Assembly: GCF_024346975.1 (NCBI RefSeq)
Contig: NZ_AP024885.1
Location: 1,674,001 to 1,738,000 of the forward strand
DNA length: 64,000 nucleotides
Direction of reading: 5' to 3'
Source: Vibrio neonatus
Lineage (GTDB): Bacteria > Pseudomonadota > Gammaproteobacteria > Enterobacterales > Vibrionaceae
Shown here one piece after another: positions 1-8,052 of this stretch. Within the stretch, counting starts at the first letter, position 1; every line of letters starts with the position of its first letter. The position numbers were made by a program, and so were the translations under genes. The notes under the pieces were generated by a model, which made no database searches, was not told the origin of the DNA, and saw only the letters and a list, made by a program, of their open reading frames with translations.

Positions 1-406
1 GCCATTGCACCGCACCTAATTGCAAGCCAGCAAAATAACTGGCGGCGGCTCCTAACGCTCCAACCATACATACGATGGCAAAAGGGAAACGGATCAAAAG
101 AGCGCGCATCTGATAGGCATACCAAGCAAAACTGACCCATAACAGCGCCAGCCACAGGGGTATCCCAGCCGTTGGTATCGAAGAAAACACAAATAAACCG
201 GTAACGCCGTGTATCACATCCATCGCCACACCCACACAGGCGATCATAAATAGCCAACTCAGCGGTAGGCCGCGATAACGATATGACAAAGCCACCGTCG
301 CAATCACACAGACCAAAAGCAACAGTTGTGTGCTTTGTTGCCCCATGACGGCTAAAAACCACAAGCATTGAAACCAAATGGAAATCAATAATAGTTTCTT
401 ATTCAT
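1..406 (-). CDS. DUF2878 family membrane protein, partial (3' end beyond window)
   Basis: Reading the minus strand from ATG at 406 gives an open frame of 135 codons that runs off the left edge, so the C-terminus is missing. It begins MNKKLLLISIWFQCLWFLAV and has about four hydrophobic segments with few charged residues, so it should be an inner-membrane protein. The pattern (FQ-x-W near the start, then GVAMDVIHGVTGLF) resembles DUF2878 proteins, whose function is unknown. It starts 23 bp after the cfa-like gene and is the last visible member of that operon. DUF2878 genes often accompany cfa/DUF1365 clusters, which supports the call. I found no competing plus-strand gene. Confidence 0.7.
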   Translation of the reverse strand, partial: MNKKLLLISIWFQCLWFLAVMGQQSTQLLLLVCVIATVALSYRYRGLPLSWLFMIACVGVAMDVIHGVTGLFVFSSIPTAGIPLWLALLWVSFAWYAYQMRALLIRFPFAIVCMVGALGAAASYFAGLQLGAVQW

Positions 407-429
407 AACTAACCTCGCCTATAGGCAAA

Positions 430-1668
430 CTACACAGGGCTTCTAAAAGTAAGGTGCACTGTGCTAATTCGTCGCGCAAGAAATCCACCTTCGCAGTAAC
501 ACAAATAGTAACGCCACATACGCATAAAACGTTCATCATAGCCGAGCTTAGATAGCTCATTTTCAGCCAACTCAAAGCGATGTAGCCACTCTTTTAAAGT
601 GCGCGCATAATCCAAACCAATGTCATGCAGATCGTGCACCACCAATTGGCTGTGTTGAGTGGTTTGCTGTAATAAATGCGAAACCGAAGGCAAGAAACCA
701 CCTGGGAAGATGTACTTTTGAATAAAATCGACACCTTTGCTGTATGACACAAATCTCTGGTCAGCAATGGTGATCGCTTGAATTGCCATCAAACCGCCGG
801 GTTTAAGCAATGCTTGGCATTTTTGGATATAGGAAGGTAAATACTCACGCCCTACCGCCTCAATCATTTCAATGGACACAAGCTTGTCGTACTGCCCATC
901 GAGATCACGGTAATCTTGTTGTAGCAGGGTGATTTTGTCGGTGAGACCTGCCTGCTGGATTTGTTGTTTGGCATACAAAAACTGCTCTTGGGAAATCGTA
1001 GTTGTAGTAACATGACAGCCATAGGTTTGCGCCATGTATATCGCCATACCTCCCCAACCTGTGCCAATTTCAATAACTGTATCATCAGCACAAAGTTGCA
1101 ATTGTTGGCACAGCCTTTCCATTTTATTAATTTGCGCCTGCTCTAAACTGTCTTCTGCGCTGTGATACACCGCGGCTGAATACAGCATGTTTTTATCCAA
1201 AAAACGCTGATATAAATCGTTGCCTAAATCGTAATGAGCGCTGATGTTTTTCTTTGAATTTAATTGAGTATTGCGATTTAGCCAGTGTCCTAATTTATAA
1301 GCGAAACGGGTCAACAAACTTTGCTTGCTGTTCATGTCATCCAGTGCATTTAGATTGAGCGCCATAATCTTCATTACCACGGTCAAATCAACGCTTTCCC
1401 ACCAGCCATCCATATAAGCCTCGGCAGCCGCAATGCTTCCGCCACTTAGCATTCGAGAATAAAAGTCGGGATGTAATACTTGGATACTGCCGTTTAAAGC
1501 CTGCGAGGGCTTACCGAAGCTCTGCTCTGATGAATACGAATCAAAGCACTCACTAATGGTTAAATGGCCATGCTTTAAGTTTTGTAGTTGTTTGAACACC
1601 ATTGCTCGGGCTGAGCGTTGTAATGGCGAGAATTCCTTTTCGATCACTAAAGATTGAGAGTTGTACAT
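430..1668 (-). CDS. cfa: Cyclopropane-fatty-acyl-phospholipid synthase-like SAM methyltransferase
   Basis: The 412-aa protein belongs to the Cfa/mycolic-acid methyltransferase family, which transfers a methylene from SAM to unsaturated acyl chains of membrane phospholipids. The SAM-binding motif VIEIGTGWGG is at residues 198-207. The family stretch SAHYDLGNDLY is near 143-153 and YCEGGF is close to the C-terminus. E. coli Cfa is 382 aa. The gene is fifth in a minus-strand operon, 25 bp after DUF1365. This Cfa type, next to DUF1365 and an FAD oxidoreductase, is the paralogue commonly found in singlet-oxygen or lipid-stress clusters, so its product may be a modified rather than a plain cyclopropane fatty acid. 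That last step is inference. Confidence 0.85.
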   Translation of the reverse strand: MYNSQSLVIEKEFSPLQRSARAMVFKQLQNLKHGHLTISECFDSYSSEQSFGKPSQALNGSIQVLHPDFYSRMLSGGSIAAAEAYMDGWWESVDLTVVMKIMALNLNALDDMNSKQSLLTRFAYKLGHWLNRNTQLNSKKNISAHYDLGNDLYQRFLDKNMLYSAAVYHSAEDSLEQAQINKMERLCQQLQLCADDTVIEIGTGWGGMAIYMAQTYGCHVTTTTISQEQFLYAKQQIQQAGLTDKITLLQQDYRDLDGQYDKLVSIEMIEAVGREYLPSYIQKCQALLKPGGLMAIQAITIADQRFVSYSKGVDFIQKYIFPGGFLPSVSHLLQQTTQHSQLVVHDLHDIGLDYARTLKEWLHRFELAENELSKLGYDERFMRMWRYYLCYCEGGFLARRISTVHLTFRSPV

Positions 1669-1693
1669 TACAAAAAGCCTCCTGCTTAATCTT

Positions 1694-2455
1694 CTATTTA
1701 TTTTTGGCTGGATGGGGATATAAAGGCACTTTCTTCATCCACAACTTCAATGCATGCCAATAAATACCGATAACTACTTTTACTGCCATTATTGGCGTTG
1801 AGATCAATTGTTTGAGTAAATTTTTTGAATTAAAAGCCTGTGCTTTCATCGATAATGTTGCGTCAAACTCTTTACCCTCTCGATGACACTCTAAATGCAC
1901 CATCAATTTTTTAGACAAGGGTTTTAGTTTCCATACATATTGTTGGTCAATCGGATTAAACGGCGACACATGAAAGGCTTTATCGTGTTGCCAATTCTCT
2001 CCTTGCTCACCTTCATTGGCATCAACGGCATAATAATGATGTTCATTCCACGGTGTATTGCTCACTTCTGCCAGCAAGGTTCTCCACTGTCCCTTATCAT
2101 CAAACACATAATAAAAATTCACAGGGCTAAAATAGAGACCCAAATAACGAAGATGCACCACCGCAATCACTTTGCCAGTGTGCCGCTCTCCAGTCAGGGC
2201 AAATACTTTATCTTGCACCGCTTTTTTAAGGCAGCCTGTTCCTAGATAATCACCACGGCAAAACCTTGCCCAATGCCACCAGCGCTCACCAAAGCCCCAT
2301 ACCGATTTTTTTAAACAAGCCAGTTCGTCCAAATCAATGCTAGGCATAAACAAGGGGTAATTCAGTGCATGCTTTACCGGTGAGAAACGTCTATGTCTGA
2401 CCTCACCGACCATGATGGCACTGTTTGTGACTTGCTGAACTGAAGCGGGGTTCAT
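1694..2455 (-). CDS. DUF1365 family protein
   Basis: The 253-aa protein matches DUF1365 in length and composition. It starts with a GEVRHRRFSPVKHALNYPLF-type segment typical of the family and contains LGLYFSPVNFYYVFD near the middle. The biochemical function is unknown. The family is consistently coupled to a Cfa-type methyltransferase and a flavin amine-oxidase-like protein, suggesting work on the same fatty-acyl substrate. Its start codon overlaps the stop of the upstream FAD oxidoreductase gene by 4 bp (ATGA), implying translational coupling. The C-terminus is basic and hydrophobic (residues about 220-245) and may associate with the membrane. Confidence 0.85.
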   Translation of the reverse strand: MNPASVQQVTNSAIMVGEVRHRRFSPVKHALNYPLFMPSIDLDELACLKKSVWGFGERWWHWARFCRGDYLGTGCLKKAVQDKVFALTGERHTGKVIAVVHLRYLGLYFSPVNFYYVFDDKGQWRTLLAEVSNTPWNEHHYYAVDANEGEQGENWQHDKAFHVSPFNPIDQQYVWKLKPLSKKLMVHLECHREGKEFDATLSMKAQAFNSKNLLKQLISTPIMAVKVVIGIYWHALKLWMKKVPLYPHPAKNK

Positions 2456-3747
2456 GCCGCGCCCTTTTGTTGCAAATCTTGTGAGGTGACAGGCAACAAC
2501 TTATCAATCGCTTCAACCACGTTTAACGCACTTACTACGCCGTCTTCATGAAAGCCATTGCGCCAATACGCGCCGCAAAACCAAGTATTATGTTGACCTT
2601 GCACCTCAGGGCTACGCTGCTGCGCGGCAATGGATTCACGCGTAAATACGGGATGGTGATAAACAAAAGATTTTAAGATTTTGTCTTTATCAATATTGGG
2701 GCTGTTATTTAATGAAACACAAAAGGTATGCTGTGACTGAATGTGCTGCAGTATATTCATGTCATAAGTTAAGGTAGGTAAACGAGATTCTTGATCGCTT
2801 GCCCCTTCTAAGTAGTAATTCCAAGATGCCCACGCTTTAGTGCGCTTAGGCAATAGGCGAGTATCGGTGTGCAATACCACCTCATTGGCTTGATATGTCA
2901 TAGCCCCTAAAATATCGGACTCAGTCTCTGTGCGCTCTTCACCTAAAATGCGCAGTGCTTGGTCACTATGGCAGGCAAAAATCACCTGATCAAAATGCTG
3001 CCATTGCCCTTTGACCAAAAGACTCACCCCATTCTCGCTTCTCACTACTTTCTCAACGGGTGAACTAAGGTGAATATTGTCGGCAAAACCTGCAATTAAC
3101 GGCTTAATGTAAGCCCTAGAGCCGCCTTCAATCACATACCACTGCGGACGATTTTTAATATCCAGCAAACCATGATTTAAGAAAAAGCGCAGGAAGAATG
3201 ACAATGGAAAGGCGCGCATATCCGCAAGGGTAGACGACCAAATCGCCGCGCCCATTGGCAAGATATAATTCTCACAAAAATAATCGCTGAATTGATGCTG
3301 ATTTAAAAAGTCTCCTAAAGTGTCATCTTGTACTGAATCATCGGCGGCAAACGCTTTCGCTAATTTATTAAAGCGTAAAATCTCCAAGATAAAGCGGTAA
3401 AATTTAGGGTTCAGCCAATTGCGTTTTTGCGCAAACAGGTTCGATATACCGTGTCCGTTGTACTCCAATCCATTGCTGTCATTTCGCACACTAAAGCTCA
3501 TTTCCGTCGGGTTACCGCGCACGCCAATTTCATTCATCATTTTAATGAAATTGGGATAGGTTCTGTCGTTGTAGACAATAAACCCCGTATCCACGCTATA
3601 CGGCTTTCCATCCACTTCAACATCCACGGTGGCAGTGTGCCCGCCAATATAATGGTTGGCCTCAAACAAAGTCACATCATGGGTTTTATGTAAATGATAG
3701 CCACAAGTTAAACCAGAGATCCCGGTGCCAATAATTGCAATTTTCAT
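2452..3747 (-). CDS. FAD-dependent amine oxidase-like protein (NAD(P)/FAD oxidoreductase)
   Basis: The 431-aa protein has a dinucleotide-binding motif at its N-terminus (IIGTGISGLTCGYHL, residues 5-19) followed by GGHTATVDVEVDG, the usual start of flavin amine oxidase/phytoene desaturase-like proteins. The middle carries VIEGGSRAYI, and the C-terminus has FCGAYWRNGFHEDGVVSAL, the second FAD contact region. It is probably a cytoplasmic or membrane-peripheral oxidoreductase acting on a lipid. It overlaps both neighbours by 4 bp (upstream SDR and downstream DUF1365). In related clusters this protein is co-transcribed with cfa. The substrate is not known to me. Confidence 0.85.
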   Translation of the reverse strand: MKIAIIGTGISGLTCGYHLHKTHDVTLFEANHYIGGHTATVDVEVDGKPYSVDTGFIVYNDRTYPNFIKMMNEIGVRGNPTEMSFSVRNDSNGLEYNGHGISNLFAQKRNWLNPKFYRFILEILRFNKLAKAFAADDSVQDDTLGDFLNQHQFSDYFCENYILPMGAAIWSSTLADMRAFPLSFFLRFFLNHGLLDIKNRPQWYVIEGGSRAYIKPLIAGFADNIHLSSPVEKVVRSENGVSLLVKGQWQHFDQVIFACHSDQALRILGEERTETESDILGAMTYQANEVVLHTDTRLLPKRTKAWASWNYYLEGASDQESRLPTLTYDMNILQHIQSQHTFCVSLNNSPNIDKDKILKSFVYHHPVFTRESIAAQQRSPEVQGQHNTWFCGAYWRNGFHEDGVVSALNVVEAIDKLLPVTSQDLQQKGAA

Positions 3748-4514
3748 TCGGCTTTATCCTTAATCAGTTTGCTTGATAAGCGTTGCTGTATGGAATACGG
3801 CAAGCTGCCAAGTAGTCTTAAAATCCATGTAAAACGTTTGGGGAAATAGATGTGTGCTTTTTTATCAGCAATGCCCTTTTGAATCGCTTTTGAGGCTTGC
3901 TCTGCGCTGATCATCATTGGCATTGGGAAGTCGTTTTTATCAGTAAGTGGCGTTTTTACAAAACCGGGGAACACCGTGCTGACCAAAATTCCTTTTTTGG
4001 ATAAATCAAGCGCCAGTGTCCTGGCTAAATAACTGACCGCTGCTTTAGAAGCGCCATACGCTTCTGCCCTCGGTAGTGCTAATTCACTGGCAATTGAACC
4101 CATTACCACCAAGTGATGACCTGCGGTAAAGTGATGCTGCGCCGCCTCAATCGTATTCGCCAGCCCCACTACATTTATCTGCATGACTCTTGCCACCAGC
4201 GCGGCATCCATCACGCCATCGTCAATATATTCACAGCTTCCTGCATTTAAGATCCATGTGCTCGGAATAGGGTCTAATGAATGGAGCGCCTCTTTACAGG
4301 CGGTTAAATCGGTAATATCAAAGTTAAGGGGAATGACATGCTCACCCAGCGCGGCAAGAGCTTCTAATTTGCTTTGGTTTTGACCGCATACATAGATAAC
4401 CCGCTTAGGATGAGCCTGTTCTAGCGCATGAGACTGGGCATGAGATTGAGCATAGTCATAGGCCAGTTGCTCTCCTATGCCAGAGGTCGCGCCAGTGATG
4501 AGAAGCGCACTCAT
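3744..4514 (-). CDS. Short-chain dehydrogenase/reductase
   Basis: The 256-aa protein is a classical SDR. It shows the cofactor motif TGATSGIG at residues 7-14, NAG at 90-92, catalytic S140, and the YxxxK pair Y153/K157 in YGASK. The FPGFVKTPL stretch follows the catalytic region, and the C-terminus is basic (PKRFTWILRLLGSLPYS), which could hold it to the membrane. A 12-bp tandem repeat around 4431-4455 encodes AQSHAQSHA between the first helix and the second strand, an unusual local expansion. The gene overlaps its neighbours by 4 bp on each side. Substrate unknown; context suggests a lipid-derived alcohol or ketone. Confidence 0.87.
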   Translation of the reverse strand: MSALLITGATSGIGEQLAYDYAQSHAQSHALEQAHPKRVIYVCGQNQSKLEALAALGEHVIPLNFDITDLTACKEALHSLDPIPSTWILNAGSCEYIDDGVMDAALVARVMQINVVGLANTIEAAQHHFTAGHHLVVMGSIASELALPRAEAYGASKAAVSYLARTLALDLSKKGILVSTVFPGFVKTPLTDKNDFPMPMMISAEQASKAIQKGIADKKAHIYFPKRFTWILRLLGSLPYSIQQRLSSKLIKDKAE

Positions 4515-4933
4515 AACTCACCCATGCGCTTTTTAATCGCTTTTACCACAGAGCCCAAAATAGGTAAATTTTCATACAGCATTTCACCCATATCAAAATA
4601 ATCTCTGTGGTGGATGATCTTGCCGTCACTAAACTGCAAGTGGCTAATGCCTTTCACTGCCACCTCACTGCCGCCTTTTAATTTGGGGTGACGCAAACGC
4701 ATGGTCCAAATAATAAAACCCGCTTCGCCGGTTTGATGCTTGCTTTCAATCTCAAAGCGACAATCAATCACATTTTGATAAAGATTTTCAAAGTATAAAG
4801 ACAGGGCTTCCCAGCCATTTAACTTATGTACGGCATCTTCAAAGATGACATCTTGATGATAAATTTGCGTTAAATCGCTCAATGTCTCTTTGGTCAGTTT
4901 TTGGTATACATCTGCTACGCTATCAATGCTCAT
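4511..4933 (-). CDS. SnoaL/NTF2-like family protein
   Basis: The 140-aa protein has the size and layout of a SnoaL/nuclear transport factor 2-like fold. An N-terminal helix is followed by LSDLTQIYHQDVIFEDAVHK, a central FENLYQNVIDCRFEIESK strand pair, and IIHHRDYFDMGEML near the end. Members of this fold bind small hydrophobic ligands or act as isomerases or cyclases. It is the first gene of the minus-strand lipid operon, with an AGGAA ribosome-binding site just before ATG 4933. The following SDR overlaps its stop by 4 bp. No catalytic residue can be named from sequence alone. Confidence 0.8.
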   Translation of the reverse strand: MSIDSVADVYQKLTKETLSDLTQIYHQDVIFEDAVHKLNGWEALSLYFENLYQNVIDCRFEIESKHQTGEAGFIIWTMRLRHPKLKGGSEVAVKGISHLQFSDGKIIHHRDYFDMGEMLYENLPILGSVVKAIKKRMGEL

Positions 4934-5046
4934 TGTCTATTCCTAATCACCGTTTAAGGAGTCCTTTCCTATCAGCTTAATACCTGTTTTTTTGACCACT
5001 TTTTTGAGGTGCCAAATATAAAGGTAGAGTACCTTGCTCTCTTTAA

Positions 5047-5073
5047 CTACGTGACTTGGGTGAATTAAGATCA
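5047..5073 (-). promoter_or_regulatory. Candidate ECF (RpoE/ChrR-type) promoter for the lipid operon
   Basis: On the minus strand TGATC (5073-5069) is followed after 17 nt by CGTAG (5051-5047), about 110 nt before the first gene of the operon. From memory, ECF11-type sigma factors paired with ChrR anti-sigma factors recognise TGATC and CGTA boxes, and their regulons include cfa, DUF1365 and similar genes. The match is short and untested. The -35 half abuts the U-tract of the htpX terminator. Confidence 0.4.
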
Positions 5074-5105
5074 AAAAAAAACTTGGTTTTTACACCAAGC
5101 TTTTT
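5073..5105 (-). terminator. Rho-independent terminator of htpX
   Basis: On the minus strand a 6-bp stem (CTTGGT/ACCAAG, extended by AAG/CTT-type pairs) with a short A-rich loop is followed by nine U residues (plus-strand A run 5073-5081). It lies 65 bp past the htpX stop. The opposite strand also has a short U run, so weak bidirectional function is possible. Confidence 0.75.
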
Positions 5106-5169
5106 CGTTTATTAGCAAGTCGTCTTACCAAGGGCTATTTGCAAGAGCTATTAGCAAAAAGCGCTAGAG

Positions 5170-6045
5170 TTAGAAGTTTTGAGTATTTCTCAACGCTTCA
5201 ATGCGCTTATCCAATGGTGGGTGTGACATTAGAAGCTCGGTTAGTGAGCGTTTACCATTGATACCAAATGCCATCATAGAACCTTCCAGTTGAGGCTCAT
5301 GACTGGTTTTTAGTCGTTCAAGAGCGGCAATCATTTTATGTTTACCGACTAATTCCGCAGCACCTGCATCGGCATGGAATTCACGTTTACGGCTATACCA
5401 CATAGTGATGAAGCTTGCCAAAAAGCCAAACACAAGCTCTAACGCCATAGATACGCCAAAGTAAACCATCATGTTAGAACCGCCTTCCCCTTCGTCGTTA
5501 TTGTTGTTTGCCACAATGTTGGCAATAAAACGAGAAAGGAAAATAACAAAGGTGTTCACCACGCCTTGCATTAAGGTCATAGTGATCATGTCACCATTTG
5601 CGATGTGGCTAACTTCGTGAGCCAATACCGCTTCGGCTTCATCTTGAGTCATGCTGTTTAGCAATCCAGTCGACACTGCCACTAATGAATCGTCACGCTT
5701 TGCGCCTGTCGCAAACGCATTAATATCCGGCGCATCATAAACCGCAACCGTTGGCATGCCAATGCCCGCTTGCTGCGCTTGACGAGATACCGTTTCTAGC
5801 AACCAATGTTCTGTTTGATTACGAGGGCTTTCAATAACCTGTCCACCCACAGAGCGAAGCGCCATGCCTTTGGACATCATCAAAGAAATAATAGATCCGC
5901 CAAAACCAAACACAGCAGCCAACACAAGCAAACCAGAAAGGCTACCAGATTGAATTCCAGTAAAGGCATATACAAGGTTTAACACCACACTCAATACTGC
6001 GATTACAGCAAGGTTGGTCAGTAAAAATAACGCTACGCGCTTCAT
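5170..6045 (-). CDS. htpX: Membrane zinc metalloprotease HtpX
   Basis: The 291-aa protein is an M48-family inner-membrane protease involved in quality control of membrane proteins. Two N-terminal membrane segments (about residues 5-30 and 37-57) are followed by the zinc motif HEVSH at 143-147. Two further hydrophobic segments lie near 155-175 and 190-215, and the third-ligand region [12 protein letters not shown] follows. Length and order match E. coli HtpX (293 aa). GGAG sits before ATG 6045. The gene is monocistronic with its own terminator. In enterics htpX is induced by envelope stress or heat shock; I could not identify a convincing CpxR or RpoH site here. Confidence 0.97.
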   Translation of the reverse strand: MKRVALFLLTNLAVIAVLSVVLNLVYAFTGIQSGSLSGLLVLAAVFGFGGSIISLMMSKGMALRSVGGQVIESPRNQTEHWLLETVSRQAQQAGIGMPTVAVYDAPDINAFATGAKRDDSLVAVSTGLLNSMTQDEAEAVLAHEVSHIANGDMITMTLMQGVVNTFVIFLSRFIANIVANNNNDEGEGGSNMMVYFGVSMALELVFGFLASFITMWYSRKREFHADAGAAELVGKHKMIAALERLKTSHEPQLEGSMMAFGINGKRSLTELLMSHPPLDKRIEALRNTQNF

Positions 6046-6365
6046 TTGAGTTCTCCAAGTAAGAAGCTAAATCTATATCATTGTGGGGCTTAATCGATAG
6101 TGTAGACAAAGAAAAACACTCTTTGTTCCCACAGAAGTCCACGGCACTCACCGTTAAGATGTCGATTCCCCGTTGTCGGCATATTGTATACAGGAGCCTA
6201 CGTCACGCAAACTTAATAGCAGTAACAAATTGCTACAATAATGAGACTTCAAGCCAAAGTTGACGCATTTTTTATTAAAGTATCTTGCTTAAAATCAATG
6301 AACGAGTATAAATATTAAGCACACAATAAAGAGATTTAACTATTCATTAACAAAAGGAGTAAGTT
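6046..6365. other. Intergenic control region between htpX and a small ORF
   Basis: This 320-bp stretch separates divergent htpX and the 54-aa gene. The only elements I can support are a sigma-70-like promoter for the small gene (6285-6312) and an AGGAG ribosome-binding site at 6355-6359. The minus-strand segment around 6080-6120 has a CCCCACAAT box that vaguely recalls a heat-shock -10, but its -35 is poor. No RNA gene or further ORF with plausible coding character is visible. Confidence 0.5.
6285..6312 (+). promoter_or_regulatory. Sigma-70-like promoter of the 54-aa gene
   Basis: TTGCTT (6285-6290) and TATAAA (6307-6312) are separated by 16 bp and lie about 50 bp ahead of the small gene's ATG. 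The region is A/T-rich. This is a consensus match only. Confidence 0.4.
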
Positions 6366-6530
6366 ATGGATAATGCTGCAAATCATGAAATGGCAGTAGA
6401 TATGCTTCGTTGTCACTTAGGGATGAGTAAGCAAGAAGCGTTAGAAGAGCTTGGACTAGAAGAGATGCCGAGTATTGAACAGCAAGTGATCAATGCGCAA
6501 TCTCAAGTCGCTAACGACACATCGCACTGA
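6366..6530 (+). CDS. Small acidic protein of unknown function (54 aa)
   Basis: The 54-codon frame starts MDNAANHEMAVDMLRCHLGM and ends SQVANDTSH. It has a strong AGGAG site 6 nt before ATG, a promoter candidate upstream, and a good terminator 9 bp after its stop, so it looks like a real monocistronic gene. The protein is acidic and predicted mainly helical, with a single Cys at residue 16 and an EALEELGLEEM stretch resembling a small helical bundle. I do not recognise the family. It sits between htpX and bioD and shares its terminator with the convergent bioD. Confidence 0.7.
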   Translation: MDNAANHEMAVDMLRCHLGMSKQEALEELGLEEMPSIEQQVINAQSQVANDTSH

Positions 6531-6538
6531 TTCTATTG

Positions 6539-6564
6539 AAAAACGCCCATTAAAGGGCGTTTTT
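6539..6564. terminator. Bidirectional terminator between the small gene and bioD
   Basis: AAAAACGCCC (6539-6548) pairs perfectly with GGGCGTTTTT (6555-6564) around a 6-nt loop. It provides U-tracts on both strands and serves the convergent small gene and the bioBFCD operon. Confidence 0.9.
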
Positions 6565-6580
6565 GTTTAATAAAGATTAA

Positions 6581-7258
6581 TTACATAATGGCATCAAGGT
6601 TGATGTATTCGCTAATGTCTTTTTTCTTCACACTACGCATGTAAGGGATCTCTCCCACTTTTGGTGCGCCAATTTGTGCTTCTAAAAAGGCAATAATATC
6701 TTGATAGTGCTCTTCACAAGGATTAATACGGTTTGCTACCCAACCCACAACTTCTAAGCCATCGTTACGAATCGCTTCAGCCGTTAACACTGCATGGTTT
6801 AGACAGCCAAGTTTCACACCCACAACCAAAATAACAGGCAGTTTTTCAGCCACAGCCCACTGCGAAAGATAACGGTCAGCACTGATAGGAACACGCCAGC
6901 CGCCCGCACCTTCAACTAATACCACATCGGCATTTTGTTGATGCTGATACAGCTTTTGTGACAAAAACTCAGTATCGATTTCAGTGTTATCGATCTCTGC
7001 GGCAATATGCGGAGAGGCCGGAGTCAACAAGGCAACAGGATTCACTTCTTCATACGGTAAATCGGCTGTGGCAGCGGCTTGTAAATACAATGCATCTGAA
7101 TTTCTCAGACCTTGTTCTGTTTCTTCGCAACCTGCGGCAATTGGCTTATAACCAATAGTGGAAAGCCCTCTGGCTTTAAATGCTTGTAGCAAACCTCTTG
7201 AGACAACGGTTTTACCTACATCGGTATCTGTACCTGCAACGAAAAATGTCTTCTTCAT
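6581..7258 (-). CDS. bioD: Dethiobiotin synthase BioD
   Basis: BioD (225 aa from this start) makes dethiobiotin from DAPA and CO2 using ATP. The P-loop GTDTDVGKT is at residues 9-17. [11 protein letters not shown], which contributes to the substrate site, lies near the middle, and VGWVANRI is close to the C-terminal nucleotide-base pocket. I chose ATG 7258, which overlaps the bioC stop as ATGA and begins [11 protein letters not shown] as in the family; the longer frame to 7279 adds seven non-conserved residues. It is the last gene of bioBFCD. Confidence 0.96.
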   Translation of the reverse strand: MKKTFFVAGTDTDVGKTVVSRGLLQAFKARGLSTIGYKPIAAGCEETEQGLRNSDALYLQAAATADLPYEEVNPVALLTPASPHIAAEIDNTEIDTEFLSQKLYQHQQNADVVLVEGAGGWRVPISADRYLSQWAVAEKLPVILVVGVKLGCLNHAVLTAEAIRNDGLEVVGWVANRINPCEEHYQDIIAFLEAQIGAPKVGEIPYMRSVKKKDISEYINLDAIM

Positions 7259-8052
7259 TTCTTTATTAACCCTAGGCAAACACGATAAGTTGCCGGTAAT
7301 TTGAGATTATCTTGAAAGAGACTTTGATACGCATGTTCCACTTTAATCAGCGCACTTCTCTTAGTTAACCCTTGAGAGCGCCCATCAAGCTGGGTTGCGC
7401 CTATACCTTTAAGATCTTTCATCAAGCTAAACGCACTGTCGTACCAATATGTCATCTTGATCGAGTCTACTTGATATCGATTACCATTCGCTTGAGCTAA
7501 CGCAATATTTATCGCATTTTCAGAAATGAACTCTTTGACATGCTGATGCTGATCCACACACTGCCACGCTTCTTTTAATTCAAACAAAGAGCCTTCCGCC
7601 AATGTTGAAAACAGCACTTCACCGCCTTGTTTGCAGACTCGGAGCAGTTCAGTGGCAGGGACACTCAAATCACTGCACCACTGCAAGGCTAAGCTTGAGA
7701 CCACGTAATCAAAGTGATGCTCCGCAAATGGCAAGGCTTCTGCATCGCCCAAACAATAAGTGGCTCGCGCTTGGCAACGTAAACGTGCCTGTTGCAACAT
7801 CTGTGATGAGAGATCAAGAGCCACCACCTGCGCCCCACGCGCCAGCAGTTTTTCCGTAAAGTAGCCTGTGCCGCACCCAACATCTAAAATGCGCATACCG
7901 GTCAGACAAAGCGGTAATTTTTGCAATAGCTTCTCTACCACATCTCTTTGCAATTTGGCGTGCTTGTCGTAATGTGTGGCGGCTCGACCAAACGCATAAG
8001 CAATCGCCGATTTGTCTGCGCTAAGATTCAAACATCCATGCTCTGACATCAT
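7255..8052 (-). CDS. bioC: Malonyl-ACP O-methyltransferase BioC
   Basis: BioC (265 aa) methylates the free carboxyl of malonyl-ACP so that the fatty-acid cycle can build the pimeloyl chain of biotin. The SAM motif [11 protein letters not shown] is at residues 55-65, DLSSQML follows as the acidic post-beta2 site, and [11 protein letters not shown] is motif-IV-like. The N-terminal [17 protein letters not shown] is typical of BioC. It overlaps bioF by 4 bp at its start and bioD by 4 bp at its end. I see no bioH esterase in the operon, as in enterics where bioH lies elsewhere. Confidence 0.95.
   Translation of the reverse strand: MMSEHGCLNLSADKSAIAYAFGRAATHYDKHAKLQRDVVEKLLQKLPLCLTGMRILDVGCGTGYFTEKLLARGAQVVALDLSSQMLQQARLRCQARATYCLGDAEALPFAEHHFDYVVSSLALQWCSDLSVPATELLRVCKQGGEVLFSTLAEGSLFELKEAWQCVDQHQHVKEFISENAINIALAQANGNRYQVDSIKMTYWYDSAFSLMKDLKGIGATQLDGRSQGLTKRSALIKVEHAYQSLFQDNLKLPATYRVCLGLIKK

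Noticed and set aside
961..1146. Plus-strand ORF opposite cfa
   Set aside because: It overlaps the conserved SAM motif of cfa on the other strand and has no ribosome site or family features; many similar shadow frames across the window were discarded for the same reason.
5073..5081. Homopolymer run as a phase-variable tract
   Set aside because: The nine-A run lies in the htpX terminator and is explained by the U-tract of an intrinsic terminator.
6080..6130. Heat-shock (RpoH) promoter of htpX
   Set aside because: CCCCACAAT on the minus strand is suggestive, but the matching -35 is poor at every allowed spacing, so I do not call it.
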